Assembly: GCF_000158195.2 (NCBI RefSeq)
Contig: NZ_GL987988.1
Coordinates: forward strand, 496,226-547,531
Length of the DNA: 51,306 bases
Direction of reading: 5' to 3'
Origin: Fusobacterium mortiferum ATCC 9817
GTDB lineage: Bacteria > Fusobacteriota > Fusobacteriia > Fusobacteriales > Fusobacteriaceae
The notes under the pieces are model-generated. The model saw only the letters and a program-made list of their open reading frames with translations. It made no database searches and was not told the origin of the DNA. How positions within the stretch are numbered: the first letter of the stretch is position 1; the number at the start of each line of letters is the position of its first letter. Below are positions 25,715 to 34,823 of this stretch, one piece after another. Both the position numbers and the translations under genes were made by a program.

Positions 25715-26503
25715 TTATTTTCCTCCTTTTAATTTAGGAATGATATAAGGAATTCCCTCTTCTGTATAACAAACTTGAGATTCTAAATCGTAGACAGCTT
25801 TTAAATTCTCTTTAGTTAAAGTTTCCTTAGGAGTTCCTTGGCAAAATACCTTTCCATCTTTTAACATGACAATTTCATCACAAAACATGGCAGCAAGATT
25901 CAGATCGTGGAGTACTGCTACTGCAGTAAGCTCTTTATCAATGATACTATCCTTTACTTTTTTCATTAAATCCAAAGCATGATTTAAGTCTAAAGCAGAT
26001 GTAGGCTCATCTAATAAAATAATTTTTGTTTCTTGAGTGAGAGCTCTTGCTAAAAGAACTCTTTGAAACTCTCCACCAGAAAGACTAACAGCTTTTCTAT
26101 GTAAAAATTTTTCTAAGTCTAGCTCTTTAATATGATGTTGAGCAATTTCAACATCTTTCTTTGAATACCCATCCCAACTATTTTTTAAATGGGGAAGTCT
26201 TCCCATAAGTACAAACTCTTCTACATCCATAGCAGATACAAGTTGAGATTTTTGGGGAACCAGAGAAAGAAGTTTAGCTTTCTCTTTTTGAGATATATTT
26301 TTACTTAGAATCTTATCTATATAAATATTCCCACTTTCACTTTTTAAATATCCTAAAATATTTTTTAAAAGAGTTGATTTTCCACAACCATTTGGACCTA
26401 AAATTCCTGTTAATTTATTTCTTTTTAATTCTAAATTAATACCTTGAAGTATTTTTCTATTCCCGTAGGAGAAATTTAAGTTTTCAATTTTTATAGCTTC
26501 CAT
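25715..26503 (-). CDS. FecE/HmuV-type ABC transporter ATP-binding protein
   Basis: A 262-residue ABC ATPase: Walker A GPNGCGKST, Q-loop LVPQKSQ, signature LSGGEFQRV, Walker B IILLDEPTSALD, switch His in VLHDLNLAAMFCD. The last blocks are typical of the iron/haem/cobalamin importer group. Its ATG overlaps the stop codon of the permease gene by one base (TAATG), so the two are translationally coupled. Confidence 0.87.
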   Translation of the reverse strand: MEAIKIENLNFSYGNRKILQGINLELKRNKLTGILGPNGCGKSTLLKNILGYLKSESGNIYIDKILSKNISQKEKAKLLSLVPQKSQLVSAMDVEEFVLMGRLPHLKNSWDGYSKKDVEIAQHHIKELDLEKFLHRKAVSLSGGEFQRVLLARALTQETKIILLDEPTSALDLNHALDLMKKVKDSIIDKELTAVAVLHDLNLAAMFCDEIVMLKDGKVFCQGTPKETLTKENLKAVYDLESQVCYTEEGIPYIIPKLKGGK

Positions 26504-27474
26504 TAGAAATCTCTCCTTTTATTTTTTAATGCTAAGTATAGGAAGAATGGAGCTCCAAAAAATGCAGTAATTACACCAATAGGAATCTCTACTGGAGCAA
26601 GAACAATTCTTCCAAAGGTATCACATATGAGTAGAAAAAATCCACCAGCTAAAATTGTGCTAGGTAGCATCTTAGTATTAGATGGACCCACAATCATTCT
26701 AATAGTATGTGGTACAATGAGCCCTACAAAACCAATCATTCCAGAAAAAGCCACTGAAAAAGCTACAATAAGAGCAGACACAGTAAGTGTTCTCACTTTT
26801 AATCTATTTACATCAACTCCTAATGAGTGGGCTTCTTCATCACCAGATAATAGAGCATCTAACTCATGTCTTTTGGAATAGAAATATATCAGTGATAGAA
26901 CAAGTGGAATTAAGATAAAGATAACTCTTTTCCAAGTAGCATTTCCAAGATACCCCATCATCCACATTGTTATTTTAAAGGAATCTTCTCCAATTAGATA
27001 CATAGCAAAAGATGTAAATGCTCCTAAGAAAGATGAAACGGCAATTCCAACTATTAAAAGAGTGGCAACATTTACTTTGTTTCCCTTTTTAGCCATTTTA
27101 AAAATAAGAAGAGTACTAGCTAAACAAGTTATAAAAGCTAAGACACCATACATAAAATCTGGAAGATTTAGCACAAAGGCAATTACAGCTCCAAAAGTAG
27201 CACTTGCTGCAATTCCAATAATATAAGGATCGGCAAGAGGATTTTGAAATACTGTTTGTACCACTGCTCCACTAGATGCTAACATCATTCCAATTAATAG
27301 TGACATAATTATTCTAGGTAATCTTAGGTTAAAAATTATTGTTCTTATATAATCAGGTGCTTTTCCTGGAGAAAATATATACTCCAGAGGAATAGGGACA
27401 CTCCCCATAGGTATGGCAAGTATCCCTGTTATGATAATTCCTATTGTAAGCACGATAGGTAAAATTTTCTTCAT
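26503..27474 (-). CDS. FecCD/BtuC-type ABC transporter permease
   Basis: An inner-membrane permease of 323 residues with about ten membrane segments. Blocks NLRLPRIIMSLLIGMMLASSGAV, NPLADPYIIGIAASATFGAV, GFVGLIVPHTIRMIVG and PVEIPIGVITAFFGAPFFLYL are diagnostic. I chose ATG 27474 because TGAGGA sits at ribosome-site distance; the upstream GTG at 27486 overlaps that site. It follows the TonB receptor gene by about 31 bp. Confidence 0.88.
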   Translation of the reverse strand: MKKILPIVLTIGIIITGILAIPMGSVPIPLEYIFSPGKAPDYIRTIIFNLRLPRIIMSLLIGMMLASSGAVVQTVFQNPLADPYIIGIAASATFGAVIAFVLNLPDFMYGVLAFITCLASTLLIFKMAKKGNKVNVATLLIVGIAVSSFLGAFTSFAMYLIGEDSFKITMWMMGYLGNATWKRVIFILIPLVLSLIYFYSKRHELDALLSGDEEAHSLGVDVNRLKVRTLTVSALIVAFSVAFSGMIGFVGLIVPHTIRMIVGPSNTKMLPSTILAGGFFLLICDTFGRIVLAPVEIPIGVITAFFGAPFFLYLALKNKRRDF

Positions 27475-27505
27475 ATAATTCCTCACATTTTAATTTCTTC
27501 TTATC

Positions 27506-29632
27506 TTATAAACTATATCTAAATCCTACATAGTAGTTTCTTTCAGCTGCTGGGTCATAAGTGTAACCTTCTGATTGACTATATGATACAGAAGTACAGT
27601 ACTCTTCATCAAATAGATTATTGATTCCAGCAAATAGTGATAATCCATTATCCATATTGTAGTTTGCTCTAATATTTGTTACAACGTAGTTATCTTGCTT
27701 TCCATATTTATTGTTATTGTTGATATAAGAGTTACCATTATAAACTACTTCTCCATTAATATTGAAGTTATTTGTGAAGTCATATTTAGCCCCTAAAGTA
27801 AATCTATGTTCTGGAACACCGGCAATTTTGTTACCAGAAAGATTTTCTCCAGTAATTACATTACCGTTACCATCAAATAACTTTTCTTTTCCTTTTTTAA
27901 TTTCAGCATTAATATATTGGTAAGTTTGACTTAAAGTTAATTTATCAATATATTGTTCTAATTTAATTTCAAAGCCATATCTTTCAGTTTTATCAAGATT
28001 ATAGTTTAAAATATTACTATTAGTCATTCCAGAACTCATATAAGTATAGATTTCTTTATCAGTTAATGAGTAGAAAAGGGATAAATTAATAGCAGTAAAT
28101 CCTTTATAATCACTCATACCAATTTCAAAACTATTATATGTTTGTGAATCAAGATTATTTAAGTAATAACTACCACCATATTTATTAGTTAATAATGATG
28201 GACCAGGAGAAGTAAATCCTCTTTCATATCTTAAATAAGTTCTACCAGTATCAGAATAGTTATAGCTTCCTGATAATTCCCAAGCATAATTATCCTCATC
28301 TTTTTCAAATGATTGATATGATGAAGTAGGTTTACCCATTGGTGGAGTTACATTTTGGGCTCTAGTAACTTCATAATCAGACTTTTCATATCTGATTCCT
28401 TGAGTAAATTCAAAATCATTATACTTATATGCATTCATAATAAAAGTAGCTATAGTATCTTTATTTAAATCCATATCAGTTTTAACATTCATAGGTTTTT
28501 TTCCCATCATTCCCATATCAAGAGTATTGTTTATTTTTCCATATCTTCCACCATCATTATTAATGTAATCAATACCCCAAATTAATGAACTATCATTTCC
28601 ATAGCTATATTTTAATTTAGTTTTAACTCCTTTTTTCTCATCTCTAAAGTTCCATTTTACATCTGAAGTATATGGAATTTGTATTCCCATCATATTTTCT
28701 ACTCCAGCACCAGGCATATCCATTAACATATCTGTTTTACTATAAAAAGCAATAGTATTAATATCTAAATTAGAAGATAGTTTTCCGTTATAAGTTAAAG
28801 TATAGTCATCTTTATCAGTATCCATCTTAGTGATAAAGCCATCAGTATCTCCCATTTTTCTATCTTGTTCTAATTGCTCCTTAGTAAGAGAATCCAATAT
28901 ATTCGCACCAGCATTATAATTATTATATTTAAATTCAACATTGTGATTATCATTGATATCATATCTTACTTTACCTTGGAAGTATTCAGAATCATCTTTA
29001 GAATCATCTCTATATCCCTTAGCTTCATTATTACTATATGATAAATCAATATCAAATTTTCCTATTGTGTGTCCAGCAGATACATCATATTTCTTACCAT
29101 TGAAACTTGTATAACTATAACCAGCATTTGCTCTAGTTCCTGTTCCTTTTTTAGTAATGATATTGATTACTCCACCAGAAGTACCACTTCCATAGATAAC
29201 ACTTCCCCCACCAGGAATAACTTCTATTCTCTCTACATTATCTATTGAGATAGTATTGATAGGTGAACTAACCATTGAAGTTTCAAGAGAATTTATAGCT
29301 ACTCCATCTAAAAGAATTTGTACATTAGCTTTAGCTCCAGCAGAATTTCCATCTAATCCTCCTTGTCCTCTAAGGTCAATCATAGAACCAAAAGTATTAT
29401 TTATAATATTTACAGATGGTATATCTTGTAAAGCTTCTTTTACAGATTTATAATTTTTTTCTTTAATTTCCTCAGCTGTTACAATTGTAGGACTTGCACT
29501 TATCTTTCTAGTTTCAGTAGCAAATCCTGTAGTAGAGTAAATAACACTCTTTCCTAAGTCAATACTATTTGTTTCTCCATAGGCACATACAGCAAGTAGA
29601 GCCCAAAGCAATGTAGCTTTTTTCTTATTCAT
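27506..29632 (-). CDS. TonB-dependent outer-membrane receptor with Met-rich loops
   Basis: A 708-residue receptor with a signal peptide (ATLLWALLAVCAYG), plug domain (ALQDIPSVNIINN, IDLRGQGG, VQILLDGVAINSL, VERIEVIPGGGSVIYGSG) and a barrel ending AERNYYVGFRYSL. Two extracellular-loop regions are unusually rich in Met: MLMDMPGAGVENMMGIQIP and LDMGMMGKKPMNVKTDMD. It leads the FecBCD-type operon, so it very likely delivers the ligand imported by that transporter, with haem the best guess. A 7-1-7 palindrome lies at 29662-29676 just upstream. Confidence 0.87.
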   Translation of the reverse strand: MNKKKATLLWALLAVCAYGETNSIDLGKSVIYSTTGFATETRKISASPTIVTAEEIKEKNYKSVKEALQDIPSVNIINNTFGSMIDLRGQGGLDGNSAGAKANVQILLDGVAINSLETSMVSSPINTISIDNVERIEVIPGGGSVIYGSGTSGGVINIITKKGTGTRANAGYSYTSFNGKKYDVSAGHTIGKFDIDLSYSNNEAKGYRDDSKDDSEYFQGKVRYDINDNHNVEFKYNNYNAGANILDSLTKEQLEQDRKMGDTDGFITKMDTDKDDYTLTYNGKLSSNLDINTIAFYSKTDMLMDMPGAGVENMMGIQIPYTSDVKWNFRDEKKGVKTKLKYSYGNDSSLIWGIDYINNDGGRYGKINNTLDMGMMGKKPMNVKTDMDLNKDTIATFIMNAYKYNDFEFTQGIRYEKSDYEVTRAQNVTPPMGKPTSSYQSFEKDEDNYAWELSGSYNYSDTGRTYLRYERGFTSPGPSLLTNKYGGSYYLNNLDSQTYNSFEIGMSDYKGFTAINLSLFYSLTDKEIYTYMSSGMTNSNILNYNLDKTERYGFEIKLEQYIDKLTLSQTYQYINAEIKKGKEKLFDGNGNVITGENLSGNKIAGVPEHRFTLGAKYDFTNNFNINGEVVYNGNSYINNNNKYGKQDNYVVTNIRANYNMDNGLSLFAGINNLFDEEYCTSVSYSQSEGYTYDPAAERNYYVGFRYSL

Positions 29633-29661
29633 ATGTATATCTCTCCTTTACATTAAATTAA

Positions 29662-29676
29662 TTATTAGACTAATAA
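29662..29676. promoter_or_regulatory. Candidate repressor operator before the TonB/FecBCD operon
   Basis: TTATTAGACTAATAA is a perfect 7-1-7 palindrome. It lies 6 bp downstream of TATAAT (29688-29683) on the minus strand, hence at the start site, and 30 bp upstream of the TonB receptor ATG. Confidence 0.5.
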
Positions 29677-29693
29677 AATAAAATTATATAAAT

Positions 29694-30962
29694 TTATTTA
29701 TTAAAAACTTTATCTAAAATATATCCGATAATATCTATTGAAAGATTATTTCCCCAGAAAACTCCATCTTTAGTGAAATTAAAGGAATTTTCTTTTTCAA
29801 TAACAAGTTTTTCTTCTTCATAACTCTTCATTTTCTCACAGAAGTACTTATACTCTTCCTCGTTTAAAATAGCTTTAATACTCTCCTTAGAGATGATAGG
29901 GAACTGCATTATTCCAGAAAGCTTAGCAAATTTGGCATGGTATTCAGTCTGCTTAGAGTAAAAGCTCATCTCTTTATTCATCCTAAATACTCCAATTCCT
30001 TGAACACTACCTCCAGCACCTACTCCAATAGGGAAAGTATCGCCACCACTATTTCTAACTTGAATGTATTGGTAAGTATCCCCACCATTTTTAGCTATCT
30101 TAGTAAGTTCTAAAATGTAGTATTTATCCTCTCTTAACATTTCATCAATAAAATGAGAGTAAAGAAGATAATCTTTTTTCATATCCTCTTCCATTATCAC
30201 TTTCTCAGCTTCAATATCTTTAGAAAGCTTAGATCCTTCATGAACCATAAGAGAATAGAAACTAGCACTTCCAAGTTCTAATTCTTTCACAATTCTAGCA
30301 TCTTCTATAACCTCTTCAATAGTTTGGTCAGGGAAATTATAGATAATGTCTATACATATCTCTCCTTTGAAGAAGTTTTTTAGTTTTTTAAGTCTTTCAA
30401 TAACTTCATTTTTACTATAAGTTCTATTGTAGAAAATTCTTCCTCTTTCTGAGAAAGTTTGAATCCCTACACTGAGTCTATTTACTCCATATTTCATCAT
30501 TACTTCTAATTTTTCTTCAGTAAGATTATGAAGAGTTGTTTCAAAAGTAAACTCATAGTTCTCTCCGAGTTTTACATTTCTTTGAATGCTTTGAAGTATG
30601 ATTTCAAGTTGTTTAGGTTTATAAACAGTAGGAGTTCCTCCACCAAAGAAAATAACATCAAAAGTGCTTTCTTTAAAATATGTTGTTTGACCATATTTAT
30701 CAAATTCACTAGCTATATATTCAGCGTAGGAATCTAGGCTACCATCTAGTTGTTTTCTATTTAAATTACAAAATGAACATATTTTATCACAATATGGTGT
30801 ATGTACATAGATAGCTTTTTTTCTATCATCTGGTTTTATCTCAAGCATAGCTTCAAAACTTGATTTATCAGCTTTTTCACTAGGAACATATTTGCTAATA
30901 AGTCCAGTACTATCATGATGAGATTTATACCTCTTATCAAATAATAATAAATTGTTAATCAT
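29694..30962 (-). CDS. hutW: HutW/ChuW-like radical SAM enzyme (anaerobic haem degradation), copy 1
   Basis: A 422-residue radical SAM protein related to HemN. The [4Fe-4S]/SAM motif is CDKICSFC (C-x3-C-x2-C), preceded by IYVHTPY and followed by FFGGGTPTVY, FETTLHNL, RLSVGIQTF and IDIIYNFPDQT. The insert around residues 300-350 with GVGAGGSVQGIG and the C-terminal FTKDGVFWGNNLS are as in HutW/ChuW. ChuW opens haem without oxygen to give anaerobilin; this is inferred here from family and context. AGGAGG before ATG 30962. It sits 61 bp upstream of the TonB receptor gene and may be co-transcribed with it. Confidence 0.8.
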   Translation of the reverse strand: MINNLLLFDKRYKSHHDSTGLISKYVPSEKADKSSFEAMLEIKPDDRKKAIYVHTPYCDKICSFCNLNRKQLDGSLDSYAEYIASEFDKYGQTTYFKESTFDVIFFGGGTPTVYKPKQLEIILQSIQRNVKLGENYEFTFETTLHNLTEEKLEVMMKYGVNRLSVGIQTFSERGRIFYNRTYSKNEVIERLKKLKNFFKGEICIDIIYNFPDQTIEEVIEDARIVKELELGSASFYSLMVHEGSKLSKDIEAEKVIMEEDMKKDYLLYSHFIDEMLREDKYYILELTKIAKNGGDTYQYIQVRNSGGDTFPIGVGAGGSVQGIGVFRMNKEMSFYSKQTEYHAKFAKLSGIMQFPIISKESIKAILNEEEYKYFCEKMKSYEEEKLVIEKENSFNFTKDGVFWGNNLSIDIIGYILDKVFNK

Positions 30963-31101
30963 CTAAATCCTCCTCTAAAGTATACATATTTAATCTATTA
31001 TTAATATTTACTTATATTTTTATATTCAAAATAATTTTAACATAAATATAATAATATTTTTTTGATTTAAAGTCAATAAAAAATAAATATTTTACAATAA
31101 T

Positions 31102-31145
31102 TTGACATTATAATTAAAATATGATATAAATTTTAGTAACTAAAA
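31102..31145 (+). promoter_or_regulatory. Flavodoxin promoter with palindromic operator
   Basis: TTGACA (31102-31107), 17 bp, TATAAA (31125-31130). Directly after it lies TTTTAGTAACTAAAA (31131-31145), a perfect 7-1-7 palindrome covering the start site. A Fur-family repressor would block this promoter; which one is not known. Confidence 0.6.
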
Positions 31146-31159
31146 CTAGGAGGGATATG

Positions 31160-31666
31160 ATGAGAACATTAATTGCTTATTCAACACTAACAGGGAATAC
31201 TAAAAAAGTTTGTGAAGCAGCGGCAAAAGCTTTTACAGAGATAGAAGTAAAAGATATCAGTGAAGTAACAACTTTAGATTATGATTTAATAGTTGTAGGG
31301 ACTTGGATAGATAAAGGGACTGCTGATACAAAGGCTCTTAAATTTATCGAAACAATAAAGAAAAAGAAAACAGCTTTCATATTTACATTAGGAGCTTATC
31401 CAGATTCACAACATGCTATGGATTGTATAGAGAGAATAAAAAAATTATTTGAAGGTAATGAAAATGAAGTAGTAGGACACTATCATTGTCAAGGAGCTAT
31501 TGATCCAAAACTTATAGAGATGATGAAAACAAAATTTGGACCAGATCATCCTCATGGACCAAACCCTGAAAGAATAAAAAGATGGAAAGATGCAAGTAAG
31601 CATCCAGATGAAAATGATTTAGAAAATGCATATAATTATTTTAAGAATTTAATTATAAATTTATAG
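31160..31666 (+). CDS. Flavodoxin-family protein
   Basis: A 168-residue flavodoxin. The FMN phosphate loop is YSTLTGNTKK at the N-terminus, followed by DYDLIVVGTWIDKGTADTKA and FIFTLGAYPDSQHA. The C-terminal part contains GHYHCQGAIDPKLIE, found in flavodoxin-like proteins near haem and radical SAM genes. It probably supplies electrons to the HutW-like enzyme transcribed divergently from the same 200-bp region. Two ATGs are possible (31157 and 31160); AGGAGG at 31148-31153 is better spaced for 31160. Confidence 0.83.
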   Translation: MRTLIAYSTLTGNTKKVCEAAAKAFTEIEVKDISEVTTLDYDLIVVGTWIDKGTADTKALKFIETIKKKKTAFIFTLGAYPDSQHAMDCIERIKKLFEGNENEVVGHYHCQGAIDPKLIEMMKTKFGPDHPHGPNPERIKRWKDASKHPDENDLENAYNYFKNLIINL

Positions 31667-31676
31667 TTTCATAGAG

Positions 31677-31707
31677 AGAGAGGCAAAAATTGCTTCTCTT
31701 TTTTTTA
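31677..31707 (+). terminator. Flavodoxin terminator
   Basis: Stem 31677-31686 with 31690-31699 (one G-T pair), followed by eight T residues. Confidence 0.8.
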
Positions 31708-31741
31708 TAAAAATAAAGTTAGATATAAAATATTTTTCAAA

Positions 31742-31832
31742 AAATATAAAAGCTGTCAGATTTTTATATGCACTGACAGCTTTTATATTAGTTGTTAATT
31801 AAGTAAATTAAAATACTTTAAAAGAAAGGATT
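31742..31832 (-). ncRNA. Small RNA, copy 1 of a twin pair
   Basis: A minus-strand transcript of about 90 nt is predicted from a near-consensus promoter (31867-31839) to a 15-bp terminator hairpin (31773-31787 with 31745-31759, then TTTT). It has no ORF. Its first 36 bases or so (31834-31799) are identical to copy 2 at 34819-34784 and begin near AATCCTTTCTTTTAAAG. This C/U-rich, unpaired 5' end could base-pair with GAAAGGA-type ribosome sites. It lies between the flavodoxin and DUF454 genes in the haem island. Expression is inferred from promoter, terminator and duplication. Confidence 0.7.
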
Positions 31833-31838
31833 AATTGA

Positions 31839-31867
31839 ATTATATAGTATAGTTAGATAAAAGTCAA
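31839..31867 (-). promoter_or_regulatory. Promoter of small RNA copy 1
   Basis: TTGACT (31867-31862), 17 bp, TATAAT (31844-31839). The spacing and both boxes are the same as in copy 2, while most spacer bases differ. Confidence 0.7.
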
Positions 31868-31909
31868 GTAAAAAATTAAAAAATAAAATATTTTTAATAT
31901 CAAATTAAA

Positions 31910-32269
31910 TTACTTTAGAGTTTTTAGTCTTAAAATATGGCAAGAAACTCCAAATAAAACTAAGATTAGAAATAATTTTAAATGAAAGCTTGAGATTTTA
32001 GTAAGAGAAAAAGTTATGCTAATTACAAGAATACTAATAGCAATAATTTTATTCTTTAAAGTAACTCCTTTTTTCTCTTGATAATCTCTTATATATTGTC
32101 CAAAAATTTTATTTTCTAAAAGAGCTTTATGAAATTTTTCAGAAGATTTACTGAAGCAAAAAGCACTTAAAAGTAAAAATGGCGTGGTAGGAAGTAGTGG
32201 AAGAAAAATTCCAAGACACCCTAGAACTAAAGAGATAGTTCCTAAAGATAGCAAAAAAATTTTTTTCAT
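31910..32269 (-). CDS. DUF454 (YbaN-like) membrane protein
   Basis: A 119-residue inner-membrane protein with three hydrophobic segments. The family block LGTISLVLGCLGIFLPLLPTTPFLLLSAFCFSKSSEKFH is clear, followed by NKIFGQYIRDYQEKKG. Function is unknown; some members lie near haem genes, as here. I chose ATG 32269, 6 bases after GAGGTG. An in-frame GTG at 32278 lies within that ribosome site. Confidence 0.82.
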   Translation of the reverse strand: MKKIFLLSLGTISLVLGCLGIFLPLLPTTPFLLLSAFCFSKSSEKFHKALLENKIFGQYIRDYQEKKGVTLKNKIIAISILVISITFSLTKISSFHLKLFLILVLFGVSCHILRLKTLK

Positions 32270-32284
32270 TAATATCACCTCATT

Positions 32285-32373
32285 ATTTTAGTAAAATGAT
32301 ATATCAAAAAATTAAAAAAGTCAAATTAATTCAATATAAAAATATTGACATTCAAAATATTTTGATATAGAAT
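32285..32373. promoter_or_regulatory. Divergent promoters for DUF454 and the third TonB receptor
   Basis: Minus strand: TTGACT (32324-32319), 17 bp, TATCAT (32301-32296), overlapping a palindrome ATTTTAGTAAAAT (32285-32297). Plus strand: TTGACA (32345-32350), 17 bp, TAGAAT (32368-32373), with palindrome TCAAAATATTTTGA (32352-32365) filling the spacer. Both palindromes are placed to block RNA polymerase. Confidence 0.6.
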
Positions 32374-32407
32374 TAATATTATTAAAAATAGAGGGGAGAA
32401 TATTTAA

Positions 32408-34564
32408 ATGAAAAAAGAAAAATTATTACTATTACTATTAGCAATCGTTCAAGTTAAGAATTTAGCCTTTTCAGAAGATATTAAATTGGGAGCTACTTTT
32501 ATTAATCCTGATTATATTGAAATTGAAAAATTAAAATCAACTAAAAATGTAATTGTGATTGATAAAAATCAAATTGATGAAAAGGGGTACACATCAGTTT
32601 CCCAAGTTTTAAATGATGTCCCAGGAATAACAGTAGGAACTACACAATGGGGAGAGATTGATATTAGAGGACAAGGAGATCAAGCTTCTAGAAATATTCA
32701 AGTTATGATAGATGGAGCTCCTATTACTACTTTAGTAAGTCATCCTTATGGAACAAACTATGATGTTGTTCCTGTGGAACAGATTGAAAAGATAGAAGTA
32801 ATCCCTGGAGGTGGTAGTGTTTTATATGGAAATGGTACTGTAGGAGGAGTAATTAATATTACTACTAATTTAAAAGCTATGAGTAAACCAATTAATAAAG
32901 TTGGATATGAGTATTCTCAAGATAAAGAAAAAAAATATTATGTGAATGCAGGAACAAAAATTAATGATGATTTAACAGTTCAACTTAATTATTCTAAAAG
33001 TGATAAAGATTGGTATTTTGTAGATACTTATAATAATTCTCAATATTTTTCAGGAGGATTTAATTATAGAATTTCAGATAGACAAAGTTTTTCTTTTAAG
33101 TATAGTCATTTAGAGGAAGAGGGGCAATTTATAAAAGCAATAACTAAAAGTAATTTAGAAAAATATGGTAAAGATTATAGACCTAAATATCAAAATGTAA
33201 CAGTTGGTGTAGATAAAAATGGTCTAAAAATAGTAGAAAAGAAAAGAAGTTATTTAAGCAGTGATAGAGAAGATGATAGTTTTAAACTGAGTTATAACTA
33301 TGCAGTAAATGAATCAATAACTGCTTCAGTAGATGCTTTTAAAAGTGATGGGTATTTTACCAATAACGATGATGATGATACTAAAATGTATCAAGAGACC
33401 ATAGGAACAAAAGCAAAATTAAATATTGAATATGGGGAAAAAAGTAGTATTTTATTTGGAATAGATTATTTTAAACAAAATGCTAGCCTACATTACAGTG
33501 ATTATAAGATGAGGAAAATATCAAATGGAGATAAAGTTATGCCTGGTCAAACTGTAGATGGAAATTATATAAAATATGATGGAAAATATACTTATAAAGA
33601 AGTTCCACTTAAATTTGACTATGAAAGATTTGTAAAAGCTATATATTTTATGAATATATATGAAAGAGGAAAATTTGAGTTTACTCAAGGAATGAGATAT
33701 GATATTACAGATTGGAGTTTTGATAAAAAAGCTTCAGATGGACCTGGAAATGATACTAGTGTGAGAAAAAATCAAAACTATGAATTGTCAATTGGATATA
33801 ATTACAGAGATACTGGTAAAGTATATGCAAGATATGAAAGAGGTTTTACTGGACCTGATGGGCAACAAATTTCTGATAGAGTTTTAGATTCTGAAGGAAA
33901 CAAAATATATGTAAAAACAGAAGCTGAAGATGAAATATTTGATATATATGAAATAGGATGGAGAGATTATATTTGGGGTTCAGCTTTTAATCTAACTCTT
34001 TTCTATAATACTACAGATAATCAGATGAATAGAGTATATGTAAATGGAATAAGTGAATCTAGAACAGTAAACTATTTAGCAACAGATAGATATGGAATTG
34101 AATTTAGTGCAAATCAAAGTTTAGGAAAGTTTTCTTTTGAAGAAAGTTATTCGTATTTAAAGGGAAAGAGTAAGTATAATGATAAAGGAAATCAAGCTAT
34201 AGAAGATGGAAATAAGATTGATTGGTCAAATAGTGGATTACAAAAAGTTCCTAAACATATGTTGACACTAAAAGTTGATTATGAAATGACAGATAATCTA
34301 AGTACTGGAATTGCTTGGAAATATACAGGAAAATATAATAATTTTTATAATGAAGCTGACAAAGATGAAGATAGTCTAGTTAAATCGAATACTGTTGTAG
34401 ATTTATCATTAAAATATAATCATCCAAATGGATTAAGTATTTATGGTGGAATTAATAATATTTTTAATGAGAAGTATTATTCGTATTCTACTCCAGGAAG
34501 TTATGCAGTTGTAATACCAGCAGATAGTAGAACTTTTTATACAGGAATAAGTTATACTTTCTAA
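32408..34564 (+). CDS. TonB-dependent outer-membrane receptor (third of three)
   Basis: A 718-residue receptor. Signal peptide KLLLLLLAIVQVKNLAFS; plug domain with VLNDVPGITVGT, IDIRGQGDQASRNIQVMIDGAP and IEKIEVIPGGGSVLYGNGTVGGVINI; barrel ending SRTFYTGISYTF with a terminal Phe. Unlike the other two receptors it stands alone with its own promoter and terminator. It is near a HutW-like gene on each side, so a haem-type ligand is plausible. No HRAM/NPNL haem motif is visible, so the ligand is open. Confidence 0.87.
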   Translation: MKKEKLLLLLLAIVQVKNLAFSEDIKLGATFINPDYIEIEKLKSTKNVIVIDKNQIDEKGYTSVSQVLNDVPGITVGTTQWGEIDIRGQGDQASRNIQVMIDGAPITTLVSHPYGTNYDVVPVEQIEKIEVIPGGGSVLYGNGTVGGVINITTNLKAMSKPINKVGYEYSQDKEKKYYVNAGTKINDDLTVQLNYSKSDKDWYFVDTYNNSQYFSGGFNYRISDRQSFSFKYSHLEEEGQFIKAITKSNLEKYGKDYRPKYQNVTVGVDKNGLKIVEKKRSYLSSDREDDSFKLSYNYAVNESITASVDAFKSDGYFTNNDDDDTKMYQETIGTKAKLNIEYGEKSSILFGIDYFKQNASLHYSDYKMRKISNGDKVMPGQTVDGNYIKYDGKYTYKEVPLKFDYERFVKAIYFMNIYERGKFEFTQGMRYDITDWSFDKKASDGPGNDTSVRKNQNYELSIGYNYRDTGKVYARYERGFTGPDGQQISDRVLDSEGNKIYVKTEAEDEIFDIYEIGWRDYIWGSAFNLTLFYNTTDNQMNRVYVNGISESRTVNYLATDRYGIEFSANQSLGKFSFEESYSYLKGKSKYNDKGNQAIEDGNKIDWSNSGLQKVPKHMLTLKVDYEMTDNLSTGIAWKYTGKYNNFYNEADKDEDSLVKSNTVVDLSLKYNHPNGLSIYGGINNIFNEKYYSYSTPGSYAVVIPADSRTFYTGISYTF

Positions 34565-34579
34565 TGATAAGATAGGAAT

Positions 34580-34613
34580 AAAAAGTTGAGTAAATCCAGT
34601 ACTCAACTTTTTT
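34580..34613 (+). terminator. Terminator of the third TonB receptor gene
   Basis: AAAAAGTTGAGTA (34580-34592) pairs with TACTCAACTTTTT (34600-34612), followed by T. It starts 16 bp after the stop codon. Confidence 0.85.
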
Positions 34614-34726
34614 AGTAACAATCGTATAAATGAAAAAATTCATTTTTTAAATTTTTGAGCTTAGAATGAGATTTTCCTTTGATGGTTAAAAGATTTTTTA
34701 GAATTTGGAAATAAAGTTTTTAATAA

Positions 34727-34817
34727 AAATATAAAAGCTGTCAGATTTTTATAACACTGACAGCTTTTATATTAATTGTTAGTTTAAGTAAATTAAAATA
34801 CTTTAAAAGAAAGGATT
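34727..34817 (-). ncRNA. Small RNA, copy 2 of a twin pair
   Basis: Second copy of the 31742-31832 RNA, with the same architecture: promoter 34852-34824, identical 36-base 5' block (34819-34784), then the same 15-bp terminator stem (34757-34771 with 34730-34744) and T-run. Differences are in the short linker, the loop and the promoter spacer. This fills most of the 395-bp gap between the third TonB gene and the second HutW-like gene; I see no protein gene there. Confidence 0.7.
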
Positions 34818-34823
34818 AAATGA

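Noticed and set aside
29633-29693. Cobalamin riboswitch before the TonB/FecBCD operon
   Set aside because: The gap is only 61 bp and has none of the riboswitch elements. This counts against a vitamin B12 role for the operon.
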